Notes: generated by a model from the letters alone, not told the origin. DNA of 63,601 nucleotides from Paenibacillus sp. Soil787 (GCF_001429545.1 NZ_LMSP01000019.1:1-63601); one strand, 5' to 3'. Positions 52,195 through 61,802 are shown, counted from the stretch's first letter. Made by a program: numbers and translations.

Positions 52195-53436
52195 ATGTGG
52201 ACGATGCTCAAAGACCGAAGAATGACGTTTCTCATGATAGCCAACATCTTATCCTCGATCGGCTCAGGAATAACGATGATCGGCGTGCCGTGGCTGTTAG
52301 TGAATCGAGCAGGGGGGAGTGAGATCTTTGGTTATGCAACACTAGCATCAACCATCATACTTTTCTTCCTATCGCCGCACATCGGCGTATATATTGACCG
52401 CATTTCCCGAAAGAAAATGCTGCTGGGCAGTGAAGTGATCGGAGGATCGGTCACACTGCTGTTTGCTCTTTGGGGACTAAGTACCGGTCACTTCGAAACA
52501 TGGCAGCTGATCGTCATTTATTTTAGCGGTTCTCTGTATTATAACGTTCACTTTCCAACCCAGTTCGCTTTTACACAGGAGATCTTCTCGAAGGAACAGT
52601 ACAAGACGCTAAATTCCATCCTCGAGGTCCAAAATCAATCCACATCGATGATCGCGGGAGGCTTGGCGAGTCTACTGATTGATCATATCGATTTTGCCTG
52701 GATTCTATTAGCGGACGCGATGACTTACTTCTTAGGCTTTGGTCTATTTTTGCTTATTCCCTATATCAAGAACAGGTCTGTCGCGGCAAACGGCGCCGTT
52801 TCCATGTGGTCAAATATCAGAGAAGGCTTCGCCTATTTGAAAACGAGACCGCTGTTGGTCATGTTTTTCCTTTGCGCGCTGATGCCGTTTCTGTTTGTTA
52901 TGGTTGGTAATTATCTTTACCCCGTCTATATTACAAGTGTCCTCCATGGAGGGGCCAGTGTGCTCGGGGCAGCCGATATGATTTTCGCCATCGGAGCTGT
53001 CTTGGCCGGTTTAACGGTCCCGCTGCTCATGCAGCGTTTGGGCTCTTACTATACGACGATTCTTTCGTTTGTCATTTTTAGTCTGTCGATTGTCTTCTTT
53101 TACGTATTCCCACTAGTCTCTATTTTTCTCCTATTCAAAACGTTGAACGGATGGGGAAATGCAGGGAGTCGCGTAGCGCGCAATACGATTTTGATGGAAA
53201 TGGTTCCAAATCATTTGATCGGTCGTGTAAATAGCTTTTTCAACACCGTAGGGATGGGGATGCGAGTTCTGCTCATTGGCGTCTGTACGCAAATTGTTTC
53301 TTTTCAAGGCGCTAGGACGGCCATTCTTTTGCTCGGAGTCTTATTAGTTGTTAGTTTCATTGGTCTTATTGGCAGCAGGCCCTTGTTTAACGTGACAACA
53401 CAAGCGAAAAATGAGGCTGTACCGCAAGAAATTTAG
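52195..53436 (+). CDS. Major facilitator superfamily transporter
   Basis: 413 residues from ATG 52195 after GAAAGGA. There are about twelve membrane helices. The inter-helix loop GVYIDRISRKKML is the MFS motif A (G-x3-D-R-x2-R/K). It resembles drug or enterobactin-type exporters of the MFS_3 group (NVHFPTQFAFTQEIFSKEQYKTLNSILEV split over helices 4-5). Substrate unknown. A terminator follows. Confidence 0.92.
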   Translation: MWTMLKDRRMTFLMIANILSSIGSGITMIGVPWLLVNRAGGSEIFGYATLASTIILFFLSPHIGVYIDRISRKKMLLGSEVIGGSVTLLFALWGLSTGHFETWQLIVIYFSGSLYYNVHFPTQFAFTQEIFSKEQYKTLNSILEVQNQSTSMIAGGLASLLIDHIDFAWILLADAMTYFLGFGLFLLIPYIKNRSVAANGAVSMWSNIREGFAYLKTRPLLVMFFLCALMPFLFVMVGNYLYPVYITSVLHGGASVLGAADMIFAIGAVLAGLTVPLLMQRLGSYYTTILSFVIFSLSIVFFYVFPLVSIFLLFKTLNGWGNAGSRVARNTILMEMVPNHLIGRVNSFFNTVGMGMRVLLIGVCTQIVSFQGARTAILLLGVLLVVSFIGLIGSRPLFNVTTQAKNEAVPQEI

Positions 53437-53473
53437 CAATAATTTGAACCAAAGCAACTTAGGTCCTTCCACT

Positions 53474-53510
53474 AAAAACTATCCTTCTCACTCCGAGAGG
53501 GGTAGTTTTT
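53474..53510 (+). terminator. Terminator of the MFS gene
   Basis: AAAAACTATCC and GGGGTAGTTTTT pair, followed by a short T-rich run; A- and T-flanks make it bidirectional. Confidence 0.75.
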
Positions 53511-53591
53511 GTCATAGAGACATACTCTTGAGGGTTCTCCCATATAATCTATCAGTTAGCAAAATGATAGAACAAGCGGAGGGATCATCGG

Positions 53592-55046
53592 ATGCGCTTT
53601 CGGGTACAACGTGCGACCAACAGACAGAAAAGAGTTCAATTTTCAGTAGTAGTCCTTTTACTAGTTTCTCTATTTTTCTTGTGCGTTCCGGCCAAGGCAA
53701 CAGAGAGCGATGGAAACTCCGCACAAGCACAAGCAGAAGCACAAGCAGGACAAGACCTTTATCAAAAACTCAAAACAGGCAAGCGCCCGCAGAGCGTGAA
53801 GACGTATGAAACACCGGAACAGCCAACCGTTTACTTAACCTTTGATGACGGTCCTAGCAAGCTGACGAGTCAAGTGCTGGATATTTTAGATAAAGAGAAT
53901 GTGAAAGCTACTTTTTTCGCACTTGGCGAGCAAGCTCAGGCACACCCTGAATTGGTGAAAAGAATCGTGCAAGACGGGCATACATTAGGCAATCATTCCT
54001 ATAATCATGTATATAAAGAGCTGTATAGCGATTTCCAAACCTTTTGGGACCAAATCCAACGTAGTGAGGACATATTCGCCAGTTTGGCTGATACCAGACC
54101 GCAATTGGTGCGTGCCCCTGGAGGTACATATACAAATTTTGATTCGTACTACTACTATTTGATGGATCAAGCAGGTTATATCGTTACTGACTGGAATGTT
54201 GACAGCGGTGATTCCAAAAGAGCGCATGTACCTGTGAATGAAATTTGGCAAACGATTAAGGAATCACCGCTCGAACACGAGATCAACATCCTGTTTCATG
54301 ATGGCAGCGGGCATGAGTCAACGGTAGAGGTATTGCCCCAAGTCATCAGCTATTACAAAAAATTAGGTTACGCGTTCGCTCCCCTTACGACTCAGGTTAA
54401 GCCCAAACAATTCCCAGTGGGTAAATCGAAGTGGTCGAGAAACATGAGTTTGGCCCATTTCCAAGAGCTAATGAAAGAAACTCAGCAATATGCTTTAGCG
54501 CATATTCAGACGGATCCAGATCAGAAGGATGCTGAACAGCATTTTGCCCAGCAAACGATAGTAGCCAGAGAAGAAACGGCACAAATTCTATCGGCGCAAG
54601 CGGTGTTGCCGCTGCAAGTACATGTGGCCGGAGGCAGCAGTTTTACAATTGAACCTGCAAAGTACCAGCTGCGTGCTAACCGGATTGAACTGCCTATGCG
54701 CTTTCTCGTAGAGAAAATGGGCGGACAAGTAGAATGGCTGGCTGATAAGAAGACGGCGAATGCACATTTTGGTGTTTATGATTTGGAATATGATTTGTCC
54801 ACTAGAAGCATCAGGCTTTATACCCTAGGTAATAGCGTAGCTACCTATTCATTAGCGGATATGGATTTCAAAGACGGTAGTATCATCGTTCCTTTAAGAA
54901 AAACCATAGATTTACTAGGCGGGCGAATTACAGATACGGTCATAGAATCTAATAAGCGAGAGGTGTCTGTGGCATTACGGCCTTTTTATATATTTAAAGA
55001 GAATGATAGTCTTCTGAAAAACTCTCTATTTGCCATGGGAGGGTAA
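53592..55046 (+). CDS. Polysaccharide deacetylase with C-terminal copper-amine-oxidase-N-like domain
   Basis: 484 residues. A signal or anchor helix (~15-35) is followed by an Ala/Gln linker and a NodB domain (~75-270) with TFDDGPS (motif 1, catalytic Asp-Asp), NHSYNH (motif 2, metal His), RAPGGTYTN (motif 3) and LFHDGSGHEST (motif 5). The C-terminal ~120 residues have LPMRFLVEKMGGQVEWLADKKTA and VPLRKTIDLLGGRI, a pattern seen in stalk/Cu_amine_oxidN1 domains. It probably deacetylates peptidoglycan or another wall polymer. Start ATG after GGAGGGATCATCGG. Confidence 0.9.
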   Translation: MRFRVQRATNRQKRVQFSVVVLLLVSLFFLCVPAKATESDGNSAQAQAEAQAGQDLYQKLKTGKRPQSVKTYETPEQPTVYLTFDDGPSKLTSQVLDILDKENVKATFFALGEQAQAHPELVKRIVQDGHTLGNHSYNHVYKELYSDFQTFWDQIQRSEDIFASLADTRPQLVRAPGGTYTNFDSYYYYLMDQAGYIVTDWNVDSGDSKRAHVPVNEIWQTIKESPLEHEINILFHDGSGHESTVEVLPQVISYYKKLGYAFAPLTTQVKPKQFPVGKSKWSRNMSLAHFQELMKETQQYALAHIQTDPDQKDAEQHFAQQTIVAREETAQILSAQAVLPLQVHVAGGSSFTIEPAKYQLRANRIELPMRFLVEKMGGQVEWLADKKTANAHFGVYDLEYDLSTRSIRLYTLGNSVATYSLADMDFKDGSIIVPLRKTIDLLGGRITDTVIESNKREVSVALRPFYIFKENDSLLKNSLFAMGG

Positions 55047-55110
55047 TGTCTAAAATAGTAGAGGGCTGGAAAAACTAGAAGCATACCCTTATAAAGGAGG
55101 CTTCTTGTCT

Positions 55111-56088
55111 ATGCAGTCGAAAACACGAATATTCGATCAGCCGCAGCCTCTCGTGGAACGGATGATCATGAACGTAGAGAAAGTGATAGTTGGAAAGAGA
55201 GAGACGATAGAGAAAGCGTTCGTTGCTATGCTGAGCGGCGGCCATCTTTTGCTAGAAGACGTACCCGGTGTTGGGAAGACGATGCTTGTACGTGCCTTGG
55301 CTAGGACGATTGGTTGTGAGTTTAAGAGAATTCAGTGCACGCCTGATTTATTGCCGTCTGATGTAACCGGCGTCTCTGTATTTAATGTGAAGACGAATGA
55401 TTTTGAGTTTCGCCCTGGACCTTTAATGACTCCAATCGTGTTGGCAGACGAAGTCAACCGTACCTCACCGAAGACACAATCTGCTTTCTTAGAGGCAATG
55501 GAAGAGAAGCGGGTTACGATTGACGGGGTGAGTTATGAGTTGCCTAAACCCTTCGTCTTATTAGCTACGCAAAATCCTGTGGACTATGAAGGTACGTATG
55601 CGCTGCCGGAGGCGCAGATGGATCGTTTTATGATGAAGTTGTCACTTGGTTATCCGACGCCTGAGCAAGAAATTCTGATGCTGGATCGCCTGCAAGATCG
55701 CCAGCCACTGGATCACTTGAAGCCTGTTATCGTACAGGATGAGTTTGTGCAATTGCAACGGGAAGCAGCTATGATTCATGTCGATAATACGTTAAAAGAT
55801 TTCATTGTTCGTCTGGCCTTGGCAACTAGGGAGCATGCTGATTTGTACTTGGGTGCAAGTCCAAGAGCGTCCTACGCCTTGATGCGCGCTTCGCAAACGT
55901 ATGCCTATATGAAGGGCAGAAGTTTCGTGGTACCGGATGACATTAAGGATTTGGCGCTGCCGATCTGGACACACCGGCTTATTCTGACTTCCGAAGCACG
56001 AATGACGGGCAAGTCCGCAGAGTCGATTTTGACAGACTTACTAGCCTCCCTACAAACTCCTGTTCTTCGTTACGTCTCGGGGAAGTAG
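55111..56088 (+). CDS. MoxR-family AAA+ ATPase
   Basis: 325 residues from ATG 55111 (TTG 55105 is nearer to AAAGGAGG and may also serve). Walker A is LLEDVPGVGKTML, Walker B is IVLADEVNRTSPKTQSA, sensor 1 is LLATQNPVDYEGTYALPEAQMDRF, and sensor 2 is GASPRASYALMRAS. MoxR ATPases act as chaperones with DUF58/VWA proteins. First gene of a three-gene operon with DUF58 and transglutaminase genes. Confidence 0.95.
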   Translation: MQSKTRIFDQPQPLVERMIMNVEKVIVGKRETIEKAFVAMLSGGHLLLEDVPGVGKTMLVRALARTIGCEFKRIQCTPDLLPSDVTGVSVFNVKTNDFEFRPGPLMTPIVLADEVNRTSPKTQSAFLEAMEEKRVTIDGVSYELPKPFVLLATQNPVDYEGTYALPEAQMDRFMMKLSLGYPTPEQEILMLDRLQDRQPLDHLKPVIVQDEFVQLQREAAMIHVDNTLKDFIVRLALATREHADLYLGASPRASYALMRASQTYAYMKGRSFVVPDDIKDLALPIWTHRLILTSEARMTGKSAESILTDLLASLQTPVLRYVSGK

Positions 56089-56095
56089 GCCTGTG

Positions 56096-57310
56096 ATGAG
56101 AAGCTGGGGTAAAACGTCGCTGTTGGTTGTGGGATGTGTGCTGTCAATCGTTTTGGCGTATTGGCAAGGTGGATTTGCCGCTTGGTATTTAGGGATTTGT
56201 TTGACATTAATTTGGATTCAAGCTGGATTATTTTATGTATTCGCATTAAAAGGACTAACCGTTAGCCGGCAGTTGTCAGGCGAAGTTTTCGTATCTGGTG
56301 ATGACGTTGCCATCACTTTGCAGGTTGGGCATCGTACGTTTTTACCATTGCCTTGGATGATTATTAAGGAAACATGGATTCATGAAGGAAGCGGAGTGAA
56401 GCTGCGCTACAACAAGCTGCTTTTCCCGGGGTTTCGATCAGCCTTCATCCTCCATTATAAAATGACGGATCTTATGCGAGGTGTTTATCGGTTCGCAGGC
56501 TTTGAGGCGGTGACCGGTGATTTATTTGGCTTTGCTGTTCGAAAAGCTTACCGCGATGATCTTCATCGGTGTGTTGTCTATCCGAGACCAGATTCCTTGA
56601 CAGGATCTGGCATGACATTTCAATCGGAGGATGGAGATGTGTCTGCCATCCGTGGCCCAAAAGCCGACACACCGCTGATCAGCGGTGTTCGCGATTATGT
56701 CAGCGGTGATCCCTACCACCGCATTCATTGGAAATCCACAGCCAGGCTGAGCCGGCTGATGACCAAGGACCCCGAGCAAGCATCCTCCGCGAAGCGGATG
56801 CTGTTGCTCGACGCGGCGCCTGCGGCGGGTCCAGCGGAGGCGGCGCAGCCGCTGCTGGAGAAGGGCGTCGCCCTCGCGGCGGGCTTCTTCGAAGCCGCCG
56901 CTGGCGGGCGCGAGAGCTGCGGCTTCGCCAGCAGCTCGGGTGCAAGGCGAATCGCGCCGACGATTCGCCCTGATCTCACGCTCGCGTACGAAGTACTCGC
57001 GAGCGTGGGCGGCAAGCCCGCCCTTTCCTTTCCTGACCTCGTCAGGAAAGAGGCGGCGGCCTTGCCGCTGGATGCGTCGATGCTGTGCATCACATCGACG
57101 TTGGACCTAGCGCTGGTGCGCGCGATCGCGGATGCGCGCACCAAGCGCCGGTCCGTGCACGTGATCTACGTGCACGCGCGGCCCTCCCTCTCGGTCGCGG
57201 AGCGAGAGGGGGCTTCTCAGCTGCAGGCCGTAGGCTGCAGCTTCACGGAAGTGCCGCATCCGCGGGGCCAGTGGCCAAAGCAAGGAGGTGTCGCGGATGC
57301 AACCGCTTGA
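56096..57310 (+). CDS. DUF58-family protein
   Basis: 404 residues. Two N-terminal membrane helices (~8-55) precede a beta-rich section and the DUF58 core GVRDYVSGDPYHRIHWKSTAR (~205-226 over two lines). A degenerate VWA-like fold follows. DUF58 proteins are partners of MoxR ATPases. From about 56770 to 57300 the gene becomes very GC-rich and Ala/Gly-rich, in contrast to the first half. It starts 7 bp after moxR and overlaps the next gene by 14 bp. Confidence 0.92.
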   Translation: MRSWGKTSLLVVGCVLSIVLAYWQGGFAAWYLGICLTLIWIQAGLFYVFALKGLTVSRQLSGEVFVSGDDVAITLQVGHRTFLPLPWMIIKETWIHEGSGVKLRYNKLLFPGFRSAFILHYKMTDLMRGVYRFAGFEAVTGDLFGFAVRKAYRDDLHRCVVYPRPDSLTGSGMTFQSEDGDVSAIRGPKADTPLISGVRDYVSGDPYHRIHWKSTARLSRLMTKDPEQASSAKRMLLLDAAPAAGPAEAAQPLLEKGVALAAGFFEAAAGGRESCGFASSSGARRIAPTIRPDLTLAYEVLASVGGKPALSFPDLVRKEAAALPLDASMLCITSTLDLALVRAIADARTKRRSVHVIYVHARPSLSVAEREGASQLQAVGCSFTEVPHPRGQWPKQGGVADATA

Positions 57311-59729
57311 ACCTCGCCACGCACCGCGTGCTCTTTCACGCCCTTTATTCACAAGCGCAAACTCGTCGCGCTTGAAGTCTCGCACTTTACGCACAAACGC
57401 AGACTCGTCGCGCTTGAAGTCTCTTTCTTCTAATTCGTCATCACTTACGGGAGCTAATTCCGCTATCCCATCAAGTCCAATCTTCCATTCAAGCGCCATC
57501 ACTAACGCGCAGACATCATCGCCAATCACCAACACCTTTTTCCGAGACAGTCTAATCTCACTGCTGCTCTTCCTGCTGCTTTCGGAATGGCTCCGTCCTT
57601 TAGCCTGGATGGCCGATGCCTCCATTCAAATCGGTCCCATTCTGGTCGTTTTTGCGATCTGCATCGCCATAGACTGCTTCAAGGTTCCTTATGTTTGGGG
57701 ATGGACAGCCAAAAGCGTTATAATCGTGCTCTTCATCGGCTTTATGTTTGATCGTGAAGGCTTTGTAACCGGAGCATGGATCATCGATTTGGTAAGGATC
57801 ATCTCTCAGGATATGGTTTATATTGTTCAAGCTCATTTCGACCTTATCAGCGGTCAAATGCGAACGCTGCTCTTTCTGTTAGGTTGGTCACTCCTGATCT
57901 CAGTCGTGCAGGCTCTCATGCTGCAGAGGCAGCACAGTCTTTGGTTTGTTACGGCCACGCTCATGTATCTTGTCTTCTTACAGTTGGTGCTTGGCGCGGA
58001 TACGGTTCAAGGGATTATGCGTACAATAGGATTTGGACTGCTTCTGTTATCGCTGCTCAATCTCTCAAGAATTGAACAAACCTACGGCATTTCTTCGGTG
58101 CGTTCGGGCGGCTTTTTTCAATGGATAGTAGTCAGCTTGGTCGTTGTAAGTGCGCTAGCTAGTGTAGGATGGTACTCGGCAAAACGGGCGGAGCCTGCTC
58201 CTCTCATGAAACCGGTTAGCTGGGCATATTTATACGACCGCATATTTGAACTTTACAAGGAAGATACAGGGGCGAACGGTGCTATTGCTCGGTCTGGATA
58301 CGGTCAAGATGACTCTTCCTTAGGAGGTCCACTCCAGGTGGACACGACTCCGGTATTCACAGCCAGAACATCCGAATTAACCTACTGGCGCGGAGAATCC
58401 AAAAGCTTCTACGACGGCAAAGGCTGGACCGAGCCCAATCAAACACTGGAACCTTATGTTTCTGCTAATCCACCATTCACAGGTAGGGCAGTAAATCAGG
58501 AAATTCTATGGAACACGAAGTCGCCTAATAACCAATTGTTTGTAGGTGGAAAGTTACTAGGCGTTGATATGCTTTTGAACGAAAAGGGAAAACCTCTAAC
58601 ACCGAGCAGCCTACTTATATCTAAATCTAATGGTAAAGTGACTTTGCCCGAGATCATGGATCCTTTATCTTATTACAAAATAACGATTCAACCCGTGCAT
58701 GAAGATCCATCCATACTTAACACGGATATGGGTAGTTATCCCTCTGATATTACAGGGGAATATCTCCAGCTTCCGGCTTCTTTGCCGCGATCTGTTCGCA
58801 GCATTGCCGAGCAAGTGACAGCGAATAGTCTGACGCCTTATGCCAAAGCAGTTGCGATTGAGCAGTATTTAAGCCATACCTATACCTATAGTCTCGAAAA
58901 GTCAACGCATCCAAGCCGCAATGAGGATTTTGTCAGTCATTTTCTGTTCGTAGACCGGACAGGGTATTGTGATCATTTTTCAACCTCGATGGTCGTCATG
59001 CTTCGTTCAGTCGGTGTGCCTGCCCGCTGGGTCAAAGGGTTCGCTCCAGGGACACTTCAAGCATCTAGCGATGAAGATGGGCTAAATGAAGTTATGGTTC
59101 GCAATCAAGATGCGCATTCCTGGGTGGAAGTTTATTTTCCTTCCATGGGCTGGGTGCCGTTTGAGCCTACGCCGGGTTTCTCTGGTATTTCGTCCGACCA
59201 TCCGAGAGAAACCTTGACGACAGCTGCTATGGAGCAAGCGGCGATGACTGCTTCACTCACGAACATACCTACGCCATCCAAATTTACGACCTATCCAAGC
59301 GAGTGGCTTCATGCAATGAAGGATGGAATTGTCAATTTTGCAAAGACTAATAGGAAAGCATTCATTGTTCTAATCGGATGTGGTCTCCTTCTTGTGGGTA
59401 TTATCGTTTTGCTAAGGCGAAAAGGGTTACCAGTCAATACGCGGCTGTATTTTCCAACTTACAAAAGCAAGCAGGGCAATTCACACCCCATGACACCTTA
59501 TATGGACCGTTTATGGATGCAGCTATTTCGCAAATACGGCGCAAAATCCGCTAGCCAGACGGTGCGAGAGTACGTCACAACGCTAAATTTCAATGATCAA
59601 CGACAGAAACAAGCGCTGCTCGAATTTGCCTTGATTTACGAAAGTGTCCGTTATGATACGGCTAATTCATTGACCTATACAAAGCGGGAAATTACTGCAA
59701 TTTGGAAAGCCATTCAAAAGACACATTAA
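57297..59729 (+). CDS. Membrane transglutaminase-like protein (TgpA/DUF3488 type)
   Basis: 810 residues from ATG 57297, which has CAAGGAGG nine bases upstream (GTG 57288 abuts that site). An unusual Ser/Arg/Asn-rich N-terminus (~1-85) with two copies of SSRLKS precedes six membrane helices (~88-290). The extracellular transglutaminase domain has Cys in RTGYCDHFSTSMVVMLR, His in NQDAHSWVEVYF, and WVPFEPTPGF. One more helix (~690-710) leads to a cytoplasmic DUF4129-like tail. Probably a wall- or surface-related peptidase or crosslinking enzyme; the partner genes suggest a membrane complex. Confidence 0.93.
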   Translation: MQPLEPRHAPRALSRPLFTSANSSRLKSRTLRTNADSSRLKSLSSNSSSLTGANSAIPSSPIFHSSAITNAQTSSPITNTFFRDSLISLLLFLLLSEWLRPLAWMADASIQIGPILVVFAICIAIDCFKVPYVWGWTAKSVIIVLFIGFMFDREGFVTGAWIIDLVRIISQDMVYIVQAHFDLISGQMRTLLFLLGWSLLISVVQALMLQRQHSLWFVTATLMYLVFLQLVLGADTVQGIMRTIGFGLLLLSLLNLSRIEQTYGISSVRSGGFFQWIVVSLVVVSALASVGWYSAKRAEPAPLMKPVSWAYLYDRIFELYKEDTGANGAIARSGYGQDDSSLGGPLQVDTTPVFTARTSELTYWRGESKSFYDGKGWTEPNQTLEPYVSANPPFTGRAVNQEILWNTKSPNNQLFVGGKLLGVDMLLNEKGKPLTPSSLLISKSNGKVTLPEIMDPLSYYKITIQPVHEDPSILNTDMGSYPSDITGEYLQLPASLPRSVRSIAEQVTANSLTPYAKAVAIEQYLSHTYTYSLEKSTHPSRNEDFVSHFLFVDRTGYCDHFSTSMVVMLRSVGVPARWVKGFAPGTLQASSDEDGLNEVMVRNQDAHSWVEVYFPSMGWVPFEPTPGFSGISSDHPRETLTTAAMEQAAMTASLTNIPTPSKFTTYPSEWLHAMKDGIVNFAKTNRKAFIVLIGCGLLLVGIIVLLRRKGLPVNTRLYFPTYKSKQGNSHPMTPYMDRLWMQLFRKYGAKSASQTVREYVTTLNFNDQRQKQALLEFALIYESVRYDTANSLTYTKREITAIWKAIQKTH

Positions 59730-59744
59730 ACCCCTTTACATCCT

Positions 59745-59776
59745 AGGTACCTAATGTTTAAAATTAGTACCTATAA
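59745..59776. other. AT-rich inverted repeat upstream of guaA
   Basis: TAGGTACCTAAT-GTTTAAA-ATTAGTACCTA pairs with one bulged C. No T-run follows. It could be an operator or a weak hairpin ending the transglutaminase transcript. Confidence 0.45.
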
Positions 59777-59841
59777 ATAGTGATAAGTGGACAAGGGGAA
59801 CCCCTTAAACCTCAATCGCTATGAATCTAGGAGGTCGGATA

Positions 59842-61380
59842 ATGAGTAAACCGAGTGAAATGATTGTCGTATTAGATTTTGGAGGCCAGTATAATCAACT
59901 GATTGCTAGACGAATTCGTGATTTGGGCGTTTACAGCGAGCTGCTGCCGTTCAATACAACTGTTGATAAAATTCGTGAGCTTAACCCGAAGGGGATTGTG
60001 TTCTCAGGCGGTCCGTCGAGTGTATACGGTGAAGGAGCTCCGGCTGTTGATGCAGGAGTCTTTGATTTGGGCATTCCAATCTTAGGGATTTGCTATGGCA
60101 TGCAGTTAATTGCTCACCAACTGAACGGTAAAGTTGAACGTGCGCATACGCGTGAATATGGCAAGGCCGATCTTGCATTTACGAATGAAAGCCCGCTAGT
60201 GAAAGGGTTAGAATCCAAACAAACCGTGTGGATGAGTCACGGCGATCACGTTTCCGTTCTGCCTGAAGGCTTCGTTATAGAAGCAAGCACGGATTCACTT
60301 CCGATTGCAGCAATGAGTAACCGTGAGCGCAACATTCATGCCGTACAGTTCCACCCGGAAGTTCGTCATTCCCTTCAAGGGAATGAAATGATCCATAACT
60401 TTATCTATGGCGTATGCGGTTGCGTCGGCGACTGGACAATGTCCTCTTTCGTGGAAGACATGATCAAAGAGCTTCGTCAAGAAGTTGGCGACAAGAAAGT
60501 CCTGTGCGCACTAAGCGGCGGTGTGGATTCATCGGTTGTTGCTATTCTGCTGCATAAAGCGATCGGCGATCAGCTGACATGTATGTTTATTGATCATGGT
60601 TTGCTGCGTCAAGGTGAAGCAGAAAGCGTTATGGACACTTTTGTCGGTAAATTCGATATGAAAGTGGTTAAAATTGATGCACGTGACCGTTTCCTCGGCA
60701 AGCTGGCCGGCGTAGACGATCCTGAGCAAAAACGTAAAATTATCGGTACCGAATTCATCCGTGTATTTGAAGAGGAGTCCAGTCAGTTCGATGACTTTAC
60801 TTTCCTAGCCCAAGGTACTCTATACACAGATATCGTGGAAAGCGGTACGGCTACTGCTCAAACGATCAAATCGCACCATAACGTAGGCGGGCTGCCGAAA
60901 GATATGAAGTTCAAGCTCATCGAGCCGCTCAAAACACTGTTCAAAGACGAAGTGCGTAAAGTAGGCGAGGAGTGTGGCCTTCCAGCAGCAATCGTTTGGA
61001 GACAGCCTTTCCCAGGTCCTGGTCTAGCTATTCGTGTTCTAGGTGAAGTTACGGAGGATAAGCTGAAAATCGTTCGTGAATCCGACGCTATTCTGCGCGA
61101 CGAAATCGCCAAAGCTGGCTTAGATCGTGAGATCTGGCAGTACTTCACAGCACTTCCAGGCATGAAAAGCGTGGGAGTTATGGGTGACGCAAGAACTTAC
61201 TCCTATACCGTAGGTATTCGTGCTGTTACATCTATTGATGGCATGACAGCTGACTGGGCGCGTATTCCGTGGGATGTGCTCGAGAAGATTTCGGTTCGTA
61301 TCGTTAATGAAGTTGAGAACGTGAATCGGATCGTTTATGACATCACTTCTAAGCCGCCAGCTACCATTGAGTGGGAATAA
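59842..61380 (+). CDS. guaA: GMP synthase (glutamine-hydrolysing)
   Basis: 512 residues from ATG 59842 after TAGGAGGTCGGATA. The class I glutamine amidotransferase domain has Cys in [14 protein letters not shown] and the His-Glu of [10 protein letters not shown]. The ATP pyrophosphatase domain has the PP-loop [12 protein letters not shown] and the C-terminal dimer region with [10 protein letters not shown] and [13 protein letters not shown]. It makes GMP from XMP, the last step of guanine-nucleotide synthesis. It sits next to the guanine-riboswitch-controlled permease gene. Confidence 0.97.
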   Translation: MSKPSEMIVVLDFGGQYNQLIARRIRDLGVYSELLPFNTTVDKIRELNPKGIVFSGGPSSVYGEGAPAVDAGVFDLGIPILGICYGMQLIAHQLNGKVERAHTREYGKADLAFTNESPLVKGLESKQTVWMSHGDHVSVLPEGFVIEASTDSLPIAAMSNRERNIHAVQFHPEVRHSLQGNEMIHNFIYGVCGCVGDWTMSSFVEDMIKELRQEVGDKKVLCALSGGVDSSVVAILLHKAIGDQLTCMFIDHGLLRQGEAESVMDTFVGKFDMKVVKIDARDRFLGKLAGVDDPEQKRKIIGTEFIRVFEEESSQFDDFTFLAQGTLYTDIVESGTATAQTIKSHHNVGGLPKDMKFKLIEPLKTLFKDEVRKVGEECGLPAAIVWRQPFPGPGLAIRVLGEVTEDKLKIVRESDAILRDEIAKAGLDREIWQYFTALPGMKSVGVMGDARTYSYTVGIRAVTSIDGMTADWARIPWDVLEKISVRIVNEVENVNRIVYDITSKPPATIEWE

Positions 61381-61396
61381 TATAAATCACTAGTAA

Positions 61397-61443
61397 AAGA
61401 CGAACGTTTTGGGAAAATATACCCCTTTATCGTTCGTCTTTTT
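61397..61443 (+). terminator. guaA terminator
   Basis: AAAGACGAACG and CGTTCGTCTTT pair around a ~24-base loop, ending in TTTTTT. Confidence 0.82.
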
Positions 61444-61490
61444 TATTGACATCTGGTTATTTCCCAACTAAAATGTGTTATGGATAACAG

Positions 61491-61562
61491 TTTTTCGTAT
61501 AATCTTGGGAATTGGCCTAAGAGTTTCTACGAGATCACCGCAAATGATCTGGCTACGAAAAA
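61491..61562 (+). ncRNA. Guanine riboswitch aptamer (purine class)
   Basis: P1 is TTTTTCGTA/TACGAAAAA. The core has TATAATCTTGGGAATTGGCC, GAGTTTCTAC (J2/3 consensus) and AAATGATCTGGCTACG. The base that sets specificity in J3/1 (third base of GGCTACG, 61553) is C, as in guanine rather than adenine riboswitches. The placement before a purine permease gene agrees. Confidence 0.92.
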
Positions 61563-61643
61563 AAGGAACGGAATCCGTATGAGTTTCTACGTGCACCTTT
61601 ACACATCGAAGGCAGCTCTCATATGGATAGCTCCTTTTTCGTA

Positions 61644-61675
61644 CCCGGAATCAGGCATTATGATTCCGGGTTTTT
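61644..61675 (+). terminator. Riboswitch terminator
   Basis: CCCGGAATCA-GGCATTA-TGATTCCGGG with TTTTT. GGAATC at about 61570, right after the aptamer, could pair with GATTCC of this stem and act as antiterminator. High guanine would favour termination. Confidence 0.85.
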
Positions 61676-61684
61676 GCTGTTGCC

Positions 61685-61770
61685 AGAAAGTATATATGTA
61701 TACTTTTGCTTCGCACAACCTTGATAAACGCGCTCGTCCTTGAAAGGACGACAAGGGCGTTTATCCTTGG
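61685..61770 (+). repeat. Double-hairpin repeat, copy 7
   Basis: AAGTATATATGTATACTT dyad, then GATAAACGC...CTCGTCC-TTGAA-AGGACGA...GCGTTTATC, the best-paired copy of the family. It lies between the riboswitch terminator and the pbuG ribosome binding site, so it is part of the mRNA leader. Confidence 0.85.
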
Positions 61771-61802
61771 TTCCCCACCATTCGTTTAGGAGGAGTAGGA
61801 AA

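Noticed and set aside
59764..59782. FapR binding site
   Set aside because: Only one half (TTAGTACCTA) fits the known TTAGTACCTRGTCTTAA type and the neighbouring genes are not lipid genes.
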